DNA of 64,000 bases, from assembly GCF_023715885.1 (NCBI RefSeq), contig NZ_JAMBOY010000003.1, positions 248,001 to 312,000 of the forward strand, written 5' to 3'. Positions 16,366 to 26,665 of this stretch are shown here, piece after piece. The DNA comes from Microbacterium hydrocarbonoxydans. GTDB lineage: Bacteria > Actinomycetota > Actinomycetes > Actinomycetales > Microbacteriaceae. Both the position numbers and the translations under genes were made by a program. The stretch's first letter is position 1. Each line of letters opens with the position of its first letter. The notes below the pieces were generated by a model. That model was not told the DNA's origin, searched no databases, and saw nothing but the letters and a program-made list of their open reading frames with translations.

Positions 16366-19164
16366 TCAGCCGTCGAGATGGGCCCGCACCTCGGCGGCCT
16401 CCGCGTGACGCCCGAGTCCCTCGAGCACGTCGCCGAGCTCGAGCGCGGCGACCTGCAGGAGGGGCGGGTGCCCCGCGGCGTGCTCGATGACCGTGCGATA
16501 GATCGCCACGGCATCCTCTGAGCGCTCGTTCGAGGCGAGCAGTCGCGCGGCGAAGAGCTCTGACCCGCCCGCCGAGCCGAGGTCGCCGAGCTCCGCGAAG
16601 CCGTCGGCGGCCGTCAGGGCCGAAGACACGGCCTCGTCGGTGCGGCCGAACGAGGCGAGCGCCCGCGCGCGGGAGTCGGTGACGTCGGCGAGCAGCCAGC
16701 CCGCGTCGTGCTCTGCGGCCAGCGCGGCGACCTCGTCGAAAATCGGGAAGGCGCGTTCGTCCTGCTGCGCCCCGTACGCCTGCCCGAGGTTGTGCAGCAC
16801 CTCGACCCGTGCGCCGACGGCGTCGGGCACGGCCCGGACGATCTCGGCCGCGGACTCGAGGTCGGCGATCGCGGCGTCATGCTCCTCGAAGCGGGCGAGG
16901 ATCTTGGCGCGCTCGGTGAGCGAGACGGCCTGATCGGCCGGTTCCTCGCCCTCGCCGAAGAGCTCGGCGGCGTACCCGTAGGCGCCGACGGCCTGACCGA
17001 ACTCGCCGGCGCCGGCCAGTGCCCGAGCGAGGAGCGACGCGGTCATCCCTCGGGATGCCGGGTGCACCTCGGCCTGCTCCTCACGTTCGAGCACCCGCCC
17101 GAAGAGCTCGGCGGCCTCGGGGACGTCGCCCTGTGCGAGCATGGCGCGCGCGAGGCGGAAATCCGCGCCGACCTGATCCCCGCCCTCCTGCGCGGCGACG
17201 CGGGAGGTCACGCGGTAGCGGGCCACGGCCTTCTCCGGCTCACCGGCATCTTCCCAGAGCGCACCGGCCAGCAGATGCGCGGTGCCCAGCGCTCGTGTGG
17301 CGCCGAGTCCGGCGAGCAGGCGGCACGCCTCATCGGCATCCGCCGCGCCCTCCACGAACGCCTCCTGCCCGCCGCGCACGCGGGCGCGGGTCTGCAGCGC
17401 CTGCGCACGGTGGCCGTCGCTCAGGTCGCCCTGCGCGAGGAGGCGATCGAGCAGGGCCGTCGCCGCCTCCGTGTCGCCCTTCTGCAGCACCGCCGCGATC
17501 GCGATGAGGGTCGTCGTGTTCGACAGCCGTGCGTCGCCGGCCTCGGCGAACGCCCGTGCCGCGCGTTCGGCCAGGTCGAGCGCGGCGTCCGGTTCCTCGG
17601 CGTGCATGTGCAGGGAGGCGCGGCTGATCGCCAGGTCGCCGCGCGACCAGGCGGGAAGGGCGTCGCATGCCGCGAGGGCATCGTCGAGCGCGGCCACCGT
17701 TTCCGGGGTGTTCAGACCGAAGGTCGCGAGGCCCAGGCGCTGCTCGAGATCGGCCTGCTCGTCGCGTCCGGCCGCCCGCAGCGCCTCGATGCGGGCGGGC
17801 AGGAGGTCGGCTGCCTCGTCGGCGCGATCGAGGGCGATGAGGATGCCGAGGCGCATCGACATGAGCTGTGCGACTTTCGCCGGATCTTCGACGGCCAGCG
17901 CCTTCGGGAGGGCCTGGAGCGTCTCGTGCTCGGCGCCGAACTGCGCGAGGTTCATGGCGCGGTCGAACCAGCCGTCGGCATCCGTCGGGGTCGCCGCGTC
18001 GGCGGTCGCGACGAACGCGTCCGACCGGATCGGCACGTCGTACCGCTCGCCGTCGAGCGCACGAAGCCGCGCGATGCTGCGCGCGTGGCCGTCGCTGCCG
18101 TCCCGTCGGTCGAAGTCGGCGCCGATGCGCTCGGCGGAGGCCCAGGCCGTCGCGGCCAGCTCCGCGGCGCTCCACTGACCCTCGTGTGCGCCGAAGAACG
18201 CCTGCAGCGCCGGCGCCTCCGCTCCCCGCACGGGGGTGTCGCCGTGCCCGGTCAGCGTCACCCGGTCGAGTGCGAAGGCGATCGCGCCGAGCGCGGCGAA
18301 GTGGGCGTCGACGTTCAGCCCGTCGTGTGCCAGCCAGCCGATGTGGCGCTCGACGAGCGCGAGGGCGCGGGCCTCGTTGCCGGTGATCGCGGCGAAGACG
18401 AGGTTGTTGGCGACGATGCGAAGGTTGTCCGGGTTGTCCTTCGCCAGGCGATAGCTGCGGAGGTGTGCGCTCTTGGCCTCGTCGAAGCGGCCGGCGCGCA
18501 GATAGGGGAGCAGCACCCGCGACAGGGCGTGCTCCGGCTCCTCACCGCAGGAGTAGCCGCCCTCGAGCATCTCCTCGACGAGACGGATGGCCTCGTCATC
18601 CCGATCCGTCTCCGCGAAGAACCCCGCGAACTGACTGCGACCGCAGGCATCGCAGTGGCTGTGCTCGTCGCGGGGCGTCGCCTCCAGGCGCACGCGCAGA
18701 GCCTCGGCATCGTCCATCCGGCCGGCATCCCACGCATCCTCGAAGCGGGCGGTGAGCACGCCGCTGAGGCCGAGGCCGCTCGCGCGATAGTGGGTCTCCA
18801 TGTCGTCGAGCACCGCGGCGATCTGCTCCCCCGAGAACGCCGGCGATGAGCGCAGCGCCGACGCCATCCACTTGAACTGCCACATCAGGTCGGCCCCGCC
18901 GTAGTCGAGGTCGGCGGGGAACCGCTGCGGGTCGGCGTCGTGCCGGGCGAGGCACCACGCGAACGAGTTCAGCATCACGTCGGTGGCGCCGTTCATGTTC
19001 GCGGACGCCGTCTGCCGCATCCGCGCCTCGTACTCCAGGCGCTCGTCGCCGAGCTCGACGGCGAGGGCCACGGCCTCAGCCACGAGCGCCTGCTCGGCGG
19101 GGCCCCACGGAGTGCGGTCGATCTCCTCGATGAGCTGCTGGAAGCGCTTCTGCGGACGTGCCAT
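16366..19164 (-). CDS. large TPR-like repeat protein, partner of HSP90 family protein
   Basis: 932 aa, acidic and almost wholly alpha-helical, with many Ala-rich helix pairs such as AVARYRVTSRVAAQEGGDQ, EAAELFGRVLEREEQAE and DEAVSSALTAADGFAELG that fit degenerate tetratricopeptide repeats. There is no signal peptide, so it is cytoplasmic. A CxxC in HCDACGRSQF (about residue 172) could bind a metal. The gene follows the HSP90 homologue on the same strand after 61 nt, an arrangement conserved in actinobacteria, and TPR proteins are classical HSP90 cochaperones. That partnership is inference from context and family. ATG 19164 is preceded by GAAGGGG. Confidence 0.75.
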   Translation of the reverse strand: MARPQKRFQQLIEEIDRTPWGPAEQALVAEAVALAVELGDERLEYEARMRQTASANMNGATDVMLNSFAWCLARHDADPQRFPADLDYGGADLMWQFKWMASALRSSPAFSGEQIAAVLDDMETHYRASGLGLSGVLTARFEDAWDAGRMDDAEALRVRLEATPRDEHSHCDACGRSQFAGFFAETDRDDEAIRLVEEMLEGGYSCGEEPEHALSRVLLPYLRAGRFDEAKSAHLRSYRLAKDNPDNLRIVANNLVFAAITGNEARALALVERHIGWLAHDGLNVDAHFAALGAIAFALDRVTLTGHGDTPVRGAEAPALQAFFGAHEGQWSAAELAATAWASAERIGADFDRRDGSDGHARSIARLRALDGERYDVPIRSDAFVATADAATPTDADGWFDRAMNLAQFGAEHETLQALPKALAVEDPAKVAQLMSMRLGILIALDRADEAADLLPARIEALRAAGRDEQADLEQRLGLATFGLNTPETVAALDDALAACDALPAWSRGDLAISRASLHMHAEEPDAALDLAERAARAFAEAGDARLSNTTTLIAIAAVLQKGDTEAATALLDRLLAQGDLSDGHRAQALQTRARVRGGQEAFVEGAADADEACRLLAGLGATRALGTAHLLAGALWEDAGEPEKAVARYRVTSRVAAQEGGDQVGADFRLARAMLAQGDVPEAAELFGRVLEREEQAEVHPASRGMTASLLARALAGAGEFGQAVGAYGYAAELFGEGEEPADQAVSLTERAKILARFEEHDAAIADLESAAEIVRAVPDAVGARVEVLHNLGQAYGAQQDERAFPIFDEVAALAAEHDAGWLLADVTDSRARALASFGRTDEAVSSALTAADGFAELGDLGSAGGSELFAARLLASNERSEDAVAIYRTVIEHAAGHPPLLQVAALELGDVLEGLGRHAEAAEVRAHLDG

Positions 19165-19225
19165 GGTGGCCCCTTCGTACGGGTCGGCGAAGACGTGCGG
19201 ACGGGTGGTGGAGACGGACGGATGC

Positions 19226-21049
19226 TCAGACGACGTCGTCGAAGGGGACGGCGTCTCCTTCGATCCCGGCCGAGAGCGAGACGAGGTCGGTGAGCGCGGT
19301 CGTCATCAGCGCGCGATCCGCATCGGAGAGCGGGTGGTGGCCGGCGAGGAGCGCCTGGATGTAGAGCAGCTGCACCGTGCGGGAGAAGACCGCGTCGTCG
19401 TGCACGCGCACGAGCGCGCGCACGACGCGGTTCGACCAGTTGAGGCAGAGGCGGGCGCTGAGGTCGTCGTCGCGGGATGCCGACAGGGTCGCGTCGATGC
19501 GGTCCAGCACGCCGCCCCACAGCTCTCCGGTGAAGCCCTTCGTGCGACCGCGGTCCAGTCGGCGCAGCACCTCGGGGTCGGCGACGTAGAGCGCGGCGAG
19601 TTCCGGCTGATCGATCGATCGCACGGTCACGGAGCAGTCGGATGCCGCGAGCACCCCGCCCGCACGGGCTTCCAGCGCCACGGCGGCCTCGCGATCGTCG
19701 AGCGGGGGAGGGTCGAGGCGGTCGAGCTCACCGCCCACGTCGACGAGTTCGACGGACACCTGCGGATACAGCTCCGGCAGCATGCGCACGAGGTCGGCGT
19801 CGTACAGGTAGCCGCCGTTCACGAGCACCTCGGATGCGGGGGAGATGCCGGCGACCTGCCGGAACTCGTCGACGGTCTGCGCGAATCGGATGTGCGGGAA
19901 GCGCTCGACGAGGTCGCCGATGCGAAGGGTTCCGTGGGTCGTCTCGAGCGTGAGCCACCGGGTGATGAAGCGGGCGAGCTCCTCGTCGTGGCGCACCAGC
20001 GACTTCAGCCCCACCTCGTGGATCGCGACGAACTGGGCGAGGCGGTGCGGCTCACGCAGCCCGAGGTCGAGTACCCACCGACGGATGCCGGCGCCGAGCT
20101 GCTCGCGTACGTGCTCCAGTGCGGTGTCGTCGACGAGCGACTCGCGGCTCGCGGTCGGCGCGAGGCCCGTCGAGTCGACGACAGCCCGGACGAAGAAGGC
20201 CCAGTCGGGCAGCACGTCGTCGGCGCGCTCCGACAGCAGCATCCGGCCGAGGTACATGCGGGTCGCCTGCCGAGCGCCGGGAGGGGGCGCGTAGGGGAGG
20301 ACGTACGCCAGGCCGCGGGTGCCGGTCGCGGGCTCGCCGATCTCGATGATGTCGAGGGGCGCGGTGCCGAGCAGGTCGCGTCCGTACTGCACGGCCGCCT
20401 CCGGATCCGCCGCGGCGTCGAGGAACGGAGCCGCGCGCGTGAGGTCGACATCGCCGCTCGACGTCTCGAGCGTCACCCGCACCGGCAGGAACTCCGCGAA
20501 GGCGGTGGCCAGCTCGCGCACGGCGGCGGGGCGCAGCAGCTCGTCGGCGTCGAACCGCGGGGCGAGGTGCACGCTCGTGCCGATCGGCAGATCGTCGTCG
20601 ATCTCGCTCACCCGGAACGTGCCGTCGGCGCTGCCGGTCCATTCCACTGCCGATCCGCCCTTCGCGCTCCGCGAGCGGATGACGATGGTGTCGGCGACCA
20701 TGAAGCAGCTGAGCAGCCCGATGCCGAACTGGCCCAGATAGTCGCTGCGGGGCATGTCGAAGATGTCGCGCTTCGAACTGCGGCCGACCGTCGCGAGCAG
20801 GTCGGCGACCTCGGTCGAGGTCAGTCCGATCCCGTCGTCGCGCAGCACGAACTCGCCGCTCTCGTCGGAGAGCGGGGTGATGCGGATCCGGCCGCCCTGC
20901 CCGTCGAACTCGCGGCGGGCGGTGGCGGCATCCCTCGCGTTCTGCAGCAGCTCGCGCAGGTAGACCCGAGGACTCGAGTAGATGTGCCGGCTGAGGAGGT
21001 CGACGACCCCGCGCAGATCCACCTGGAACTGCTGCACGTCAGAGCTCAC
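19226..21049 (-). CDS. HSP90 family protein (divergent HtpG)
   Basis: 607 aa from a GTG with GGGAGGGG ahead of it. The N-terminal GHKL ATPase motifs are clear: LRELLQNARDAATARR (N for Mg-ATP), RDDGIGLTSTEVADLLATVGRSSKRD and LGQFGIGLLSCFMVADTI. The remaining middle and C-terminal domains are far from canonical HtpG, and no standard MEEVD-like tail exists. It belongs to the actinobacterial HSP90-like subfamily and is co-directional with the TPR-like gene downstream. Client proteins are unknown. Confidence 0.85.
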   Translation of the reverse strand: MSSDVQQFQVDLRGVVDLLSRHIYSSPRVYLRELLQNARDAATARREFDGQGGRIRITPLSDESGEFVLRDDGIGLTSTEVADLLATVGRSSKRDIFDMPRSDYLGQFGIGLLSCFMVADTIVIRSRSAKGGSAVEWTGSADGTFRVSEIDDDLPIGTSVHLAPRFDADELLRPAAVRELATAFAEFLPVRVTLETSSGDVDLTRAAPFLDAAADPEAAVQYGRDLLGTAPLDIIEIGEPATGTRGLAYVLPYAPPPGARQATRMYLGRMLLSERADDVLPDWAFFVRAVVDSTGLAPTASRESLVDDTALEHVREQLGAGIRRWVLDLGLREPHRLAQFVAIHEVGLKSLVRHDEELARFITRWLTLETTHGTLRIGDLVERFPHIRFAQTVDEFRQVAGISPASEVLVNGGYLYDADLVRMLPELYPQVSVELVDVGGELDRLDPPPLDDREAAVALEARAGGVLAASDCSVTVRSIDQPELAALYVADPEVLRRLDRGRTKGFTGELWGGVLDRIDATLSASRDDDLSARLCLNWSNRVVRALVRVHDDAVFSRTVQLLYIQALLAGHHPLSDADRALMTTALTDLVSLSAGIEGDAVPFDDVV

Positions 21050-21239
21050 CGCATCCCCTCCCGTTGCGTCCGCTCGCCGAGCCTAGCAACAGCGCGGTGC
21101 CTGCGTCGGTTCGGCACCCGTCGGCGGATGCCGTATGCTTGACCAGCAGTTGTTGTCTGCATCCTTTCGCCGTGCCCCGGCTCACACGACCGGGCCGGAT
21201 GGCAGGATGGAGACGACACCCCGAGACCTCACGGTCTCT

Positions 21240-21312
<73 letters not shown>

Positions 21313-21352
21313 CGCGTCAGCGCAACGCTGGCACACGAAAGGTACATTCAGG

Positions 21353-21628
21353 ATGGATCAGGACGAACCGCGCGGCGAGGTCGTCGCGGCCGGCGCCACC
21401 CGCGAGAAGAGCGGCAACGCCTTCTCACGGTTCTTCGGGGGCATCGCCCTGTTCTTCCGTCAGGTCATCGCAGAACTGCGCAAGGTCGTCACTCCGACCC
21501 GCAAGGAGCTTTTCAAGTTCACCGCGGTGGTGCTCGTCTTCGTTCTCATCGTCATGGGCATCGTCTACGGACTCGACACCTTGTTCGCGTGGCTGACGCA
21601 CATCGTGTTCGGGGTTCCCGACGCGTGA
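21353..21628 (+). CDS. secE: preprotein translocase subunit SecE
   Basis: 91 aa with a soluble N-terminal part, the conserved amphipathic FFRQVIAELRKVVTPTRKEL and a single membrane helix (about 55-78). SecE is the essential clamp of the SecYEG channel. Precedes nusG as in most bacteria. ATG 21353 has AGGAT-type weak Shine-Dalgarno (GAAAGG at some distance). Confidence 0.95.
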   Translation: MDQDEPRGEVVAAGATREKSGNAFSRFFGGIALFFRQVIAELRKVVTPTRKELFKFTAVVLVFVLIVMGIVYGLDTLFAWLTHIVFGVPDA

Positions 21629-21668
21629 CGACCTGCGGCCCTGGCTGCAGTGATTGGAAAGAAGCACC

Positions 21669-22745
21669 GTGTCTGAACGATATTCCGACGACGCCGACTG
21701 GGCGACCGCCGCAGAGCAGTCCAGCGAGGAGGACGAAGCCCAGGAGGGCAACGTCCTCGCCGCCGAGGAGCGCTCCGTCACGTCCGCCGAGCATGTCGCC
21801 ATCCACGTGGAGGATGCCGACGGCGACGAGGATGCGGATGACGACACCGACATCGAGATCGACGACCCGGAGGCCGACGCGATCGTGAACGACGCACTCA
21901 ACCTGGACGAAGCTGCCGAGTCCGAGGCCGCTGCCGAGGTCCTCAACGACGCTGTGGCCGAAGAGACCGCAGAGCAGGAAGCGGAGGCGGCCGACGAGGT
22001 CACCCCGTACGACGGCCCCGACATCAACGGCGAGGACGACCGTCCCGTCGTCGGCGACGGCGACGCCGACGACCCCGTGGTGGCGGCCGTCGAGGCCGAG
22101 GAGGACGCCGAGGACTCCGAGGAGGACCCGTACGAGGCCTTCCGCATGGACCTGCGCATGCTCCCCGGCAAGTGGTACGTCATCCACTCGTACGCCGGCT
22201 TCGAGCGCAAGGTCAAGGCCAACATCGAGCAGCGCAAATCGACGCTCGAGGTCGAGGACGAGATCTACCAGATCGAGGTCCCGATGGAGGACGTCGTCGA
22301 GATCAAGAACGGCCAGCGCAAGATGGTCACCCGTGTGCGCATCCCCGGCTACGTGCTGGTGCGCATGGAGCTCACGGAGGACACCTGGTCGGTCGTCCGC
22401 CACACGCCGGGTGTCACCGGCTTCGTGGGCAACGCGCACAACCCGACGCCGCTGCGCTTCGAAGAGGCCTTCAACATGCTGAAGTCGCTCGTCGAGGTCA
22501 AGGACGTCCCGACCGCCAAGAACATCGCGGCCAAGGGCGGCGTCGCCGTCGCTCGCCCGCTGCCGGCCGAGGTCGACTTCGAGGTCGGCGAGACCATCAC
22601 GATCAAGGAGGGCTCGTTCGCGGGTCTGCCCGGATCGATCAGCGAGATCAAGCCCGAGAGCGGCAAGCTCACGGTGCTCGTGTCGCTCTTCGAGCGCGAG
22701 ACACCGGTCGAGCTGTCGTTCGACCAGGTCACCAAGATGATCTGA
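21669..22745 (+). CDS. nusG: transcription termination/antitermination protein NusG
   Basis: 358 aa. About 170 N-terminal residues form a very acidic, low-complexity extension ([19 protein letters not shown] and similar), a known actinobacterial feature. The NGN domain follows ([20 protein letters not shown]), then the KOW domain ([21 protein letters not shown]). NusG binds RNA polymerase and links it to Rho or ribosomes. I chose GTG 21669 since GGAAAG lies 8 nt upstream; an upstream in-frame TTG at 21654 has no support. The gene ends at a strong terminator. Confidence 0.95.
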   Translation: MSERYSDDADWATAAEQSSEEDEAQEGNVLAAEERSVTSAEHVAIHVEDADGDEDADDDTDIEIDDPEADAIVNDALNLDEAAESEAAAEVLNDAVAEETAEQEAEAADEVTPYDGPDINGEDDRPVVGDGDADDPVVAAVEAEEDAEDSEEDPYEAFRMDLRMLPGKWYVIHSYAGFERKVKANIEQRKSTLEVEDEIYQIEVPMEDVVEIKNGQRKMVTRVRIPGYVLVRMELTEDTWSVVRHTPGVTGFVGNAHNPTPLRFEEAFNMLKSLVEVKDVPTAKNIAAKGGVAVARPLPAEVDFEVGETITIKEGSFAGLPGSISEIKPESGKLTVLVSLFERETPVELSFDQVTKMI

Positions 22746-22763
22746 CACCCCTTCTTCACGAGA

Positions 22764-22787
22764 AAGGCCGCCCCTCGGGGCGGCCTT
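22764..22787 (+). terminator. intrinsic terminator after nusG
   Basis: Perfect 11-bp stem AAGGCCGCCCC/GGGGCGGCCTT with a 2-nt loop, followed by CTCTCGTT. Confidence 0.85.
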
Positions 22788-22823
22788 CTCTCGTTACGGC
22801 ATCCGTTCTCACGTGCGTTTCGT

Positions 22824-22907
22824 GCGCGACCCACCCCCTTCCGCGCGAGCCACCCCCTCGTGGGCGGGAGAAAGAGGGGTGGGTCGTGCGCAGAGGGGTG
22901 GCTCGCG
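22824..22907. repeat. four-unit palindromic element between nusG and rplK
   Basis: A unit of about 14 nt (GCGAcCCACCCC or GCGAGCCACCCC) occurs twice in direct orientation on the left (about 22827-22858) and twice inverted on the right (about 22873-22907), making a large nested palindrome. It is upstream of the rplK promoter. No coding potential is seen in this 330-nt gap. Confidence 0.6.
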
Positions 22908-22957
22908 GGGTGGGGGCGCGGCGATGAGATGCGGCGACGGAGAGCGCGCTGATCGGG

Positions 22958-22963
22958 TAGACT
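22958..22963 (+). promoter_or_regulatory. -10 element of rplK-rplA promoter
   Basis: TAGACT at 22958-22963 is a good -10 match; no convincing -35 is 17 nt upstream. It would give a leader of about 105 nt before rplK, in which an autoregulatory L1 site could lie. Confidence 0.45.
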
Positions 22964-23074
22964 GTTGTGGTTTGTGCGCCGCTTTCGCGTGCGTCCAGAC
23001 GACCACGGTCCGGAGATGCCGGATCTGTGGGAGAAGCGGGTGCTGCGGCATCCGATTCGATGAAAGGAAAGAGA

Positions 23075-23506
23075 ATGGCACCGAAGAAGAAGGTGACCGG
23101 CCTGATCAAGCTTCAGATCAACGCCGGTGCAGCCAACCCGGCGCCGCCGATCGGCCCCGCGCTCGGTCAGCATGGCGTCAACATCATGGAGTTCTGCAAG
23201 GCGTACAACGCCGCGACCGAGTCGCAGCGCGGCAACGTCATCCCCGTCGAGATCACCGTCTACGAGGACCGCAGCTTCACCTTCGTCCTGAAGACCCCGC
23301 CCGCGGCGGAGCTCATCAAGAAGGCCGCCGGCGTGCAGAAGGCTTCGGCCACCCCGCACACCGTCAAGGTCGGCAAGATCACCAAGGACCAGGTCCGTCA
23401 GATCGCCGAGCAGAAGCAGGCCGACCTGAACGCGAACGACATCGAGGCCGCCTCGAAGATCATCGCCGGCACCGCCCGTTCCATGGGCATCACGGTCGAG
23501 GGCTGA
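23075..23506 (+). CDS. rplK: 50S ribosomal protein L11
   Basis: 143 aa, the usual length. Starts [15 protein letters not shown] and contains the proline-rich [19 protein letters not shown] rRNA-binding N-domain (thiostrepton site). ATG 23075 has AAAGGAAAGAGA ahead of it; 15 nt upstream an in-frame ATG would add MKGKR, which is not family-like. Co-transcribed with rplA, 11 nt downstream. Confidence 0.97.
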
Positions 23507-23517
23507 GGGAGATAATC

Positions 23518-24207
23518 ATGGCTACGAAGTCCAAGGCTTACCGCGCTGCCGCCGAGAAGATCGAGGCAGACCGTTTCTACACTCCCGCCGAGGCTGTCGC
23601 CCTGGCCAAGGAGACCGGCTCGTCGAAGTTCGACGCCACCGTCGAGGTCGCGCTGAAGCTCTCGGTCGACCCCCGCAAGGCCGACCAGATGGTGCGCGGC
23701 ACCGTCATCCTGCCTCACGGCACCGGCAAGACCGCCCGCGTCATCGTGTTCGCCACCGGCCCCGCGGCCGAGGCCGCGATCGCTGCGGGCGCCGATGAGG
23801 TCGGCGGCGCCGAGCTCATCGAGAAGGTCGCCGGCGGCTGGACCGCGTTCGACGCGGCCGTCTCCACCCCGGAGCTCATGGGCCAGGTCGGTCGTCTCGG
23901 AAAGGTCCTGGGTCCGCGTGGACTCATGCCGAACCCGAAGACCGGCACGGTGACCCCGAACACGGCCAAGGCCGTCGAGGACATCAAGGGCGGAAAGATC
24001 GAGTTCCGCGTCGACAAGCACGCCAACGTGCACTTCGTCGTCGGCAAGGCCTCTTTCTCCACCGAGCAGCTGAACGAGAACATCGACGCAGCGCTCGAGG
24101 AGATCGTCCGCCTCAAGCCGTCGAGCTCGAAGGGCCGTTACATCCAGAAGGGCGCCGTGTCGACCACGTTCGGCCCCGGCATCCCGCTGGACGTCAACGC
24201 GATCTGA
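23518..24207 (+). CDS. rplA: 50S ribosomal protein L1
   Basis: 229 aa, full length. Typical L1 signature around [20 protein letters not shown] and [18 protein letters not shown]. Preceded by GAGGGAGATAATC. L1 binds the L1 stalk of 23S rRNA and usually represses its own operon translationally. Followed by a strong terminator. Confidence 0.97.
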   Translation: MATKSKAYRAAAEKIEADRFYTPAEAVALAKETGSSKFDATVEVALKLSVDPRKADQMVRGTVILPHGTGKTARVIVFATGPAAEAAIAAGADEVGGAELIEKVAGGWTAFDAAVSTPELMGQVGRLGKVLGPRGLMPNPKTGTVTPNTAKAVEDIKGGKIEFRVDKHANVHFVVGKASFSTEQLNENIDAALEEIVRLKPSSSKGRYIQKGAVSTTFGPGIPLDVNAI

Positions 24208-24225
24208 CGCTCACGCGCGCACAGG

Positions 24226-24251
24226 AAGGCCCCCGCTCCGGCGGGGGCCTT
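24226..24251 (+). terminator. intrinsic terminator after rplA
   Basis: Perfect 11-bp stem AAGGCCCCCGC/GCGGGGGCCTT with a 4-nt loop, followed by CTTCGTTG. Confidence 0.88.
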
Positions 24252-24379
24252 CTTCGTTGCATACACCATGGCGACATCGGGCGTCATCCGACTGGGATGC
24301 CGGGGAGATCGCGCGTACTGTGGGTGAGTTCCGCGCACCACAGCATCCGCGCTTCACATCACCCCAGGAGGGTTCACCC

Positions 24380-25198
24380 ATGTCCCGTCGCTTCATCGCC
24401 GTCACCGCACTCGTCCTGGGGGCCGCCGCGCTCACGGCCTGCAGCGGCAGCACCGCGCCCGCCGAGAGCGGCTCGTCGTCGGAGGGAGGGTCGAACGACT
24501 TCGGCCTCGTCGAAGACGGCACGCTGACGGTCGCGACCGAGGGCACGTACCGCCCGTTCAGCTTCCACGGCGACGGCGGCACGGGCGACCTGACCGGCTA
24601 CGACGTCGAGATCATCCAGGCGGTCGCCGACAAGCTCGACCTCGAGGTCGACTTCAAGGAGACCCAGTGGGATGCGATCTTCGCGGGTCTCGACGCCGGC
24701 CGCTTCGACGTGATCGCCAATCAGGTCACCATCAACGACGAGCGTGAGGCCGCGTACCTGTTCAGTGCGCCCTACACGGTGTCGCCCGGTGTGATCGTGG
24801 TGGCCGAGGACGACGACTCGATCTCGTCGTTCGACGACCTGAAGGGCAAGACCACCGCCCAGTCGCTCACCAGCAACTGGAACGACCTCGCGAAGGAGTC
24901 GGGCGCGAACGTCGAGGGCGTCGAAGGGTGGGCGCAGGCCGTCGAGCTCCTCCGCCAGGGCCGCGTCGATGCGACCATCAACGACAAGCTCACCTTCCTC
25001 GACTACGAGAAGACCAACAGCCCTACGGGCCTCAAGATCGCCGCGGAGACCGAGGATGCCGGTGAGCAGGCCTTCGTGTTCACGAAGGACAAGCAGTCGC
25101 TCGTCGACGCCGTGGACGCGGCTCTCGAGGAATTGCGCGCCGACGGCACGCTCGCCGAGATCAGCGACAAGTACTTCGGCGCCGACGTCACCCAGTAA
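24380..25198 (+). CDS. amino acid ABC transporter substrate-binding lipoprotein
   Basis: 272 aa. Lipoprotein signal peptide with lipobox LTAC (Cys about residue 21), then an SBP_bac_3 domain: GTLTVATEGTYRPFSFHG, LTGYDVEIIQAVADKLDLE, WDAIFAGLDAGRFDVIANQVTI. Start ATG 24380 follows CAGGAGGG. The fold and the FEIxAVAxK-type motif suit a polar amino acid or cystine binder. It heads a three-gene importer with the permease 3 nt downstream. Confidence 0.9.
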   Translation: MSRRFIAVTALVLGAAALTACSGSTAPAESGSSSEGGSNDFGLVEDGTLTVATEGTYRPFSFHGDGGTGDLTGYDVEIIQAVADKLDLEVDFKETQWDAIFAGLDAGRFDVIANQVTINDEREAAYLFSAPYTVSPGVIVVAEDDDSISSFDDLKGKTTAQSLTSNWNDLAKESGANVEGVEGWAQAVELLRQGRVDATINDKLTFLDYEKTNSPTGLKIAAETEDAGEQAFVFTKDKQSLVDAVDAALEELRADGTLAEISDKYFGADVTQ

Positions 25199-25201
25199 CC
25201 C

Positions 25202-25867
25202 ATGGAGAGCCCCTGGCAGCTGTTCCTCGACTCGCTGGGGCCGATCGCCCTGGCGGGGCTGACGGCCACGGTGCCGCTGGCGCTCGTCTCGTTCGTCATC
25301 GGTCTGCTCATCGCGATCGGCGTCGCGCTCATGCGGATCTCGGTGAACCCGGTGGTCTCCGGAATCGCGCGGTTCTACATCTCGGTGATCCGCGGCACTC
25401 CGATGCTCGTCCAGCTCTTCGTGATCTTCTACGGGATGCCGTCGATCGGCGTGACGATCGATCCGTGGCCGAGCGCGATCATCGCGCTGTCGCTGAACGT
25501 CGGCGGGTACGGCGCCGAGGTGGTGCGGGCGGCGATCCTCTCGGTGCCGAAGGGACAGTGGGAGGCCGCGTACACGGTCGGCATGAACCGCACGCGGACG
25601 CTGACCCGCATCATCCTGCCGCAGGCTGCGCGGGTCTCGGTGCCGCCGCTGTCGAACACGTTCATCTCCCTGGTCAAGGACACCTCGCTCGCCTCGCTGA
25701 TCCTCGTGACCGAGCTGTTCAAGGTCGCGCAGCAGATCGCGTCGACGACGTACCAGTTCATGGTGCTGTACCTCGCGGCGGCGCTGGTCTACTGGGTGTT
25801 CTGCCTCGTGCTGTCGTTCGGGCAGAGCGCACTGGAGAGGAGGCTCGATCGCCATGTCGCGCACTGA
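25202..25867 (+). CDS. amino acid ABC transporter permease (HisM/GlnP type)
   Basis: 221 aa with about five membrane helices. Carries the polar amino-acid permease signature [21 protein letters not shown] and the EAA loop [29 protein letters not shown]. It lies directly after the binding protein and overlaps the ATPase gene by 14 nt. Confidence 0.92.
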   Translation: MESPWQLFLDSLGPIALAGLTATVPLALVSFVIGLLIAIGVALMRISVNPVVSGIARFYISVIRGTPMLVQLFVIFYGMPSIGVTIDPWPSAIIALSLNVGGYGAEVVRAAILSVPKGQWEAAYTVGMNRTRTLTRIILPQAARVSVPPLSNTFISLVKDTSLASLILVTELFKVAQQIASTTYQFMVLYLAAALVYWVFCLVLSFGQSALERRLDRHVAH

Positions 25868-26657
25868 CGGAACGGGTGAGGAACTGCTCGCCGCTCGTGG
25901 ACTGCACAAGCGCTTCGGCGACAACGAGGTGCTGCGCGGGATCGATCTGACGCTGCACCGCGGAGAGGTCGTCGTGCTGATCGGTCCGAGCGGGTCGGGC
26001 AAGACGACGGTGCTCCGCGCGCTCAACGGACTCGAGACTCCGGATGCCGGAACGATCGATGTGGCGGGCGGGCCGCAGATCGACTTCGCCGACGCGGGCG
26101 CCCAGGGCAAGCGCAAGCGAGCCCAGCAGCGCCTGGCGCTGCGCGACCGGTCGGCCATGGTGTTCCAGCACCACAACCTGTTCCCGCACCTGTCGGTGCT
26201 CGAGAACGTCATCGAGGGGCCCTGGCGGGTGCAGGGGAGGCCGAAGGCCGAGGTGATCGCCGAGGCACGCATCCTGCTCGCGCGCGTGGGGCTCGCCGAC
26301 AAGGAGAGCGCTCGCCCGCACCAGCTCTCGGGCGGGCAGCAGCAGCGCGTCGGCATCGTCAGGGCACTGGCCCTGCGGCCCGACCTGCTGCTCTTCGACG
26401 AGCCGACCAGTGCCCTCGACCCGGAGCTCGTCGGGGAGGTGCTGCTCGTCATCAAAGAGCTCGCCGACGAGGGGTGGAGCATGGTGGTCGTCACGCACGA
26501 GCTGAGCTTCGCGCGCGAGGCGGCCGACCGGGTGCTGTTCATGGACGGCGGTGTCGTCGTCGAGGAGGGAGCTCCGCAGGACATCTTCGGCGCTCCGCGG
26601 CAGGAGCGCACGCAGCGGTTCCTGACCCGCATCCTGCGCCCGCTCGACGGGGACTGA
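25854..26657 (+). CDS. amino acid ABC transporter ATP-binding protein (GlnQ type)
   Basis: 267 aa. Walker [10 protein letters not shown] (about residue 43), Q-loop [11 protein letters not shown], signature [15 protein letters not shown], Walker [16 protein letters not shown] and H-loop [10 protein letters not shown]. GlnQ-like ATPase energising the importer encoded just upstream. ATG 25854 lies within the end of the permease gene. Confidence 0.93.
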   Translation: MSRTDGTGEELLAARGLHKRFGDNEVLRGIDLTLHRGEVVVLIGPSGSGKTTVLRALNGLETPDAGTIDVAGGPQIDFADAGAQGKRKRAQQRLALRDRSAMVFQHHNLFPHLSVLENVIEGPWRVQGRPKAEVIAEARILLARVGLADKESARPHQLSGGQQQRVGIVRALALRPDLLLFDEPTSALDPELVGEVLLVIKELADEGWSMVVVTHELSFAREAADRVLFMDGGVVVEEGAPQDIFGAPRQERTQRFLTRILRPLDGD

Positions 26658-26665
26658 ACGCCGGC

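Noticed and set aside
21134..21144. TATGCT/TTGACC upstream of tRNA-Trp as promoter
   Set aside because: The two elements overlap and no partner hexamer lies at proper spacing; too weak to call.
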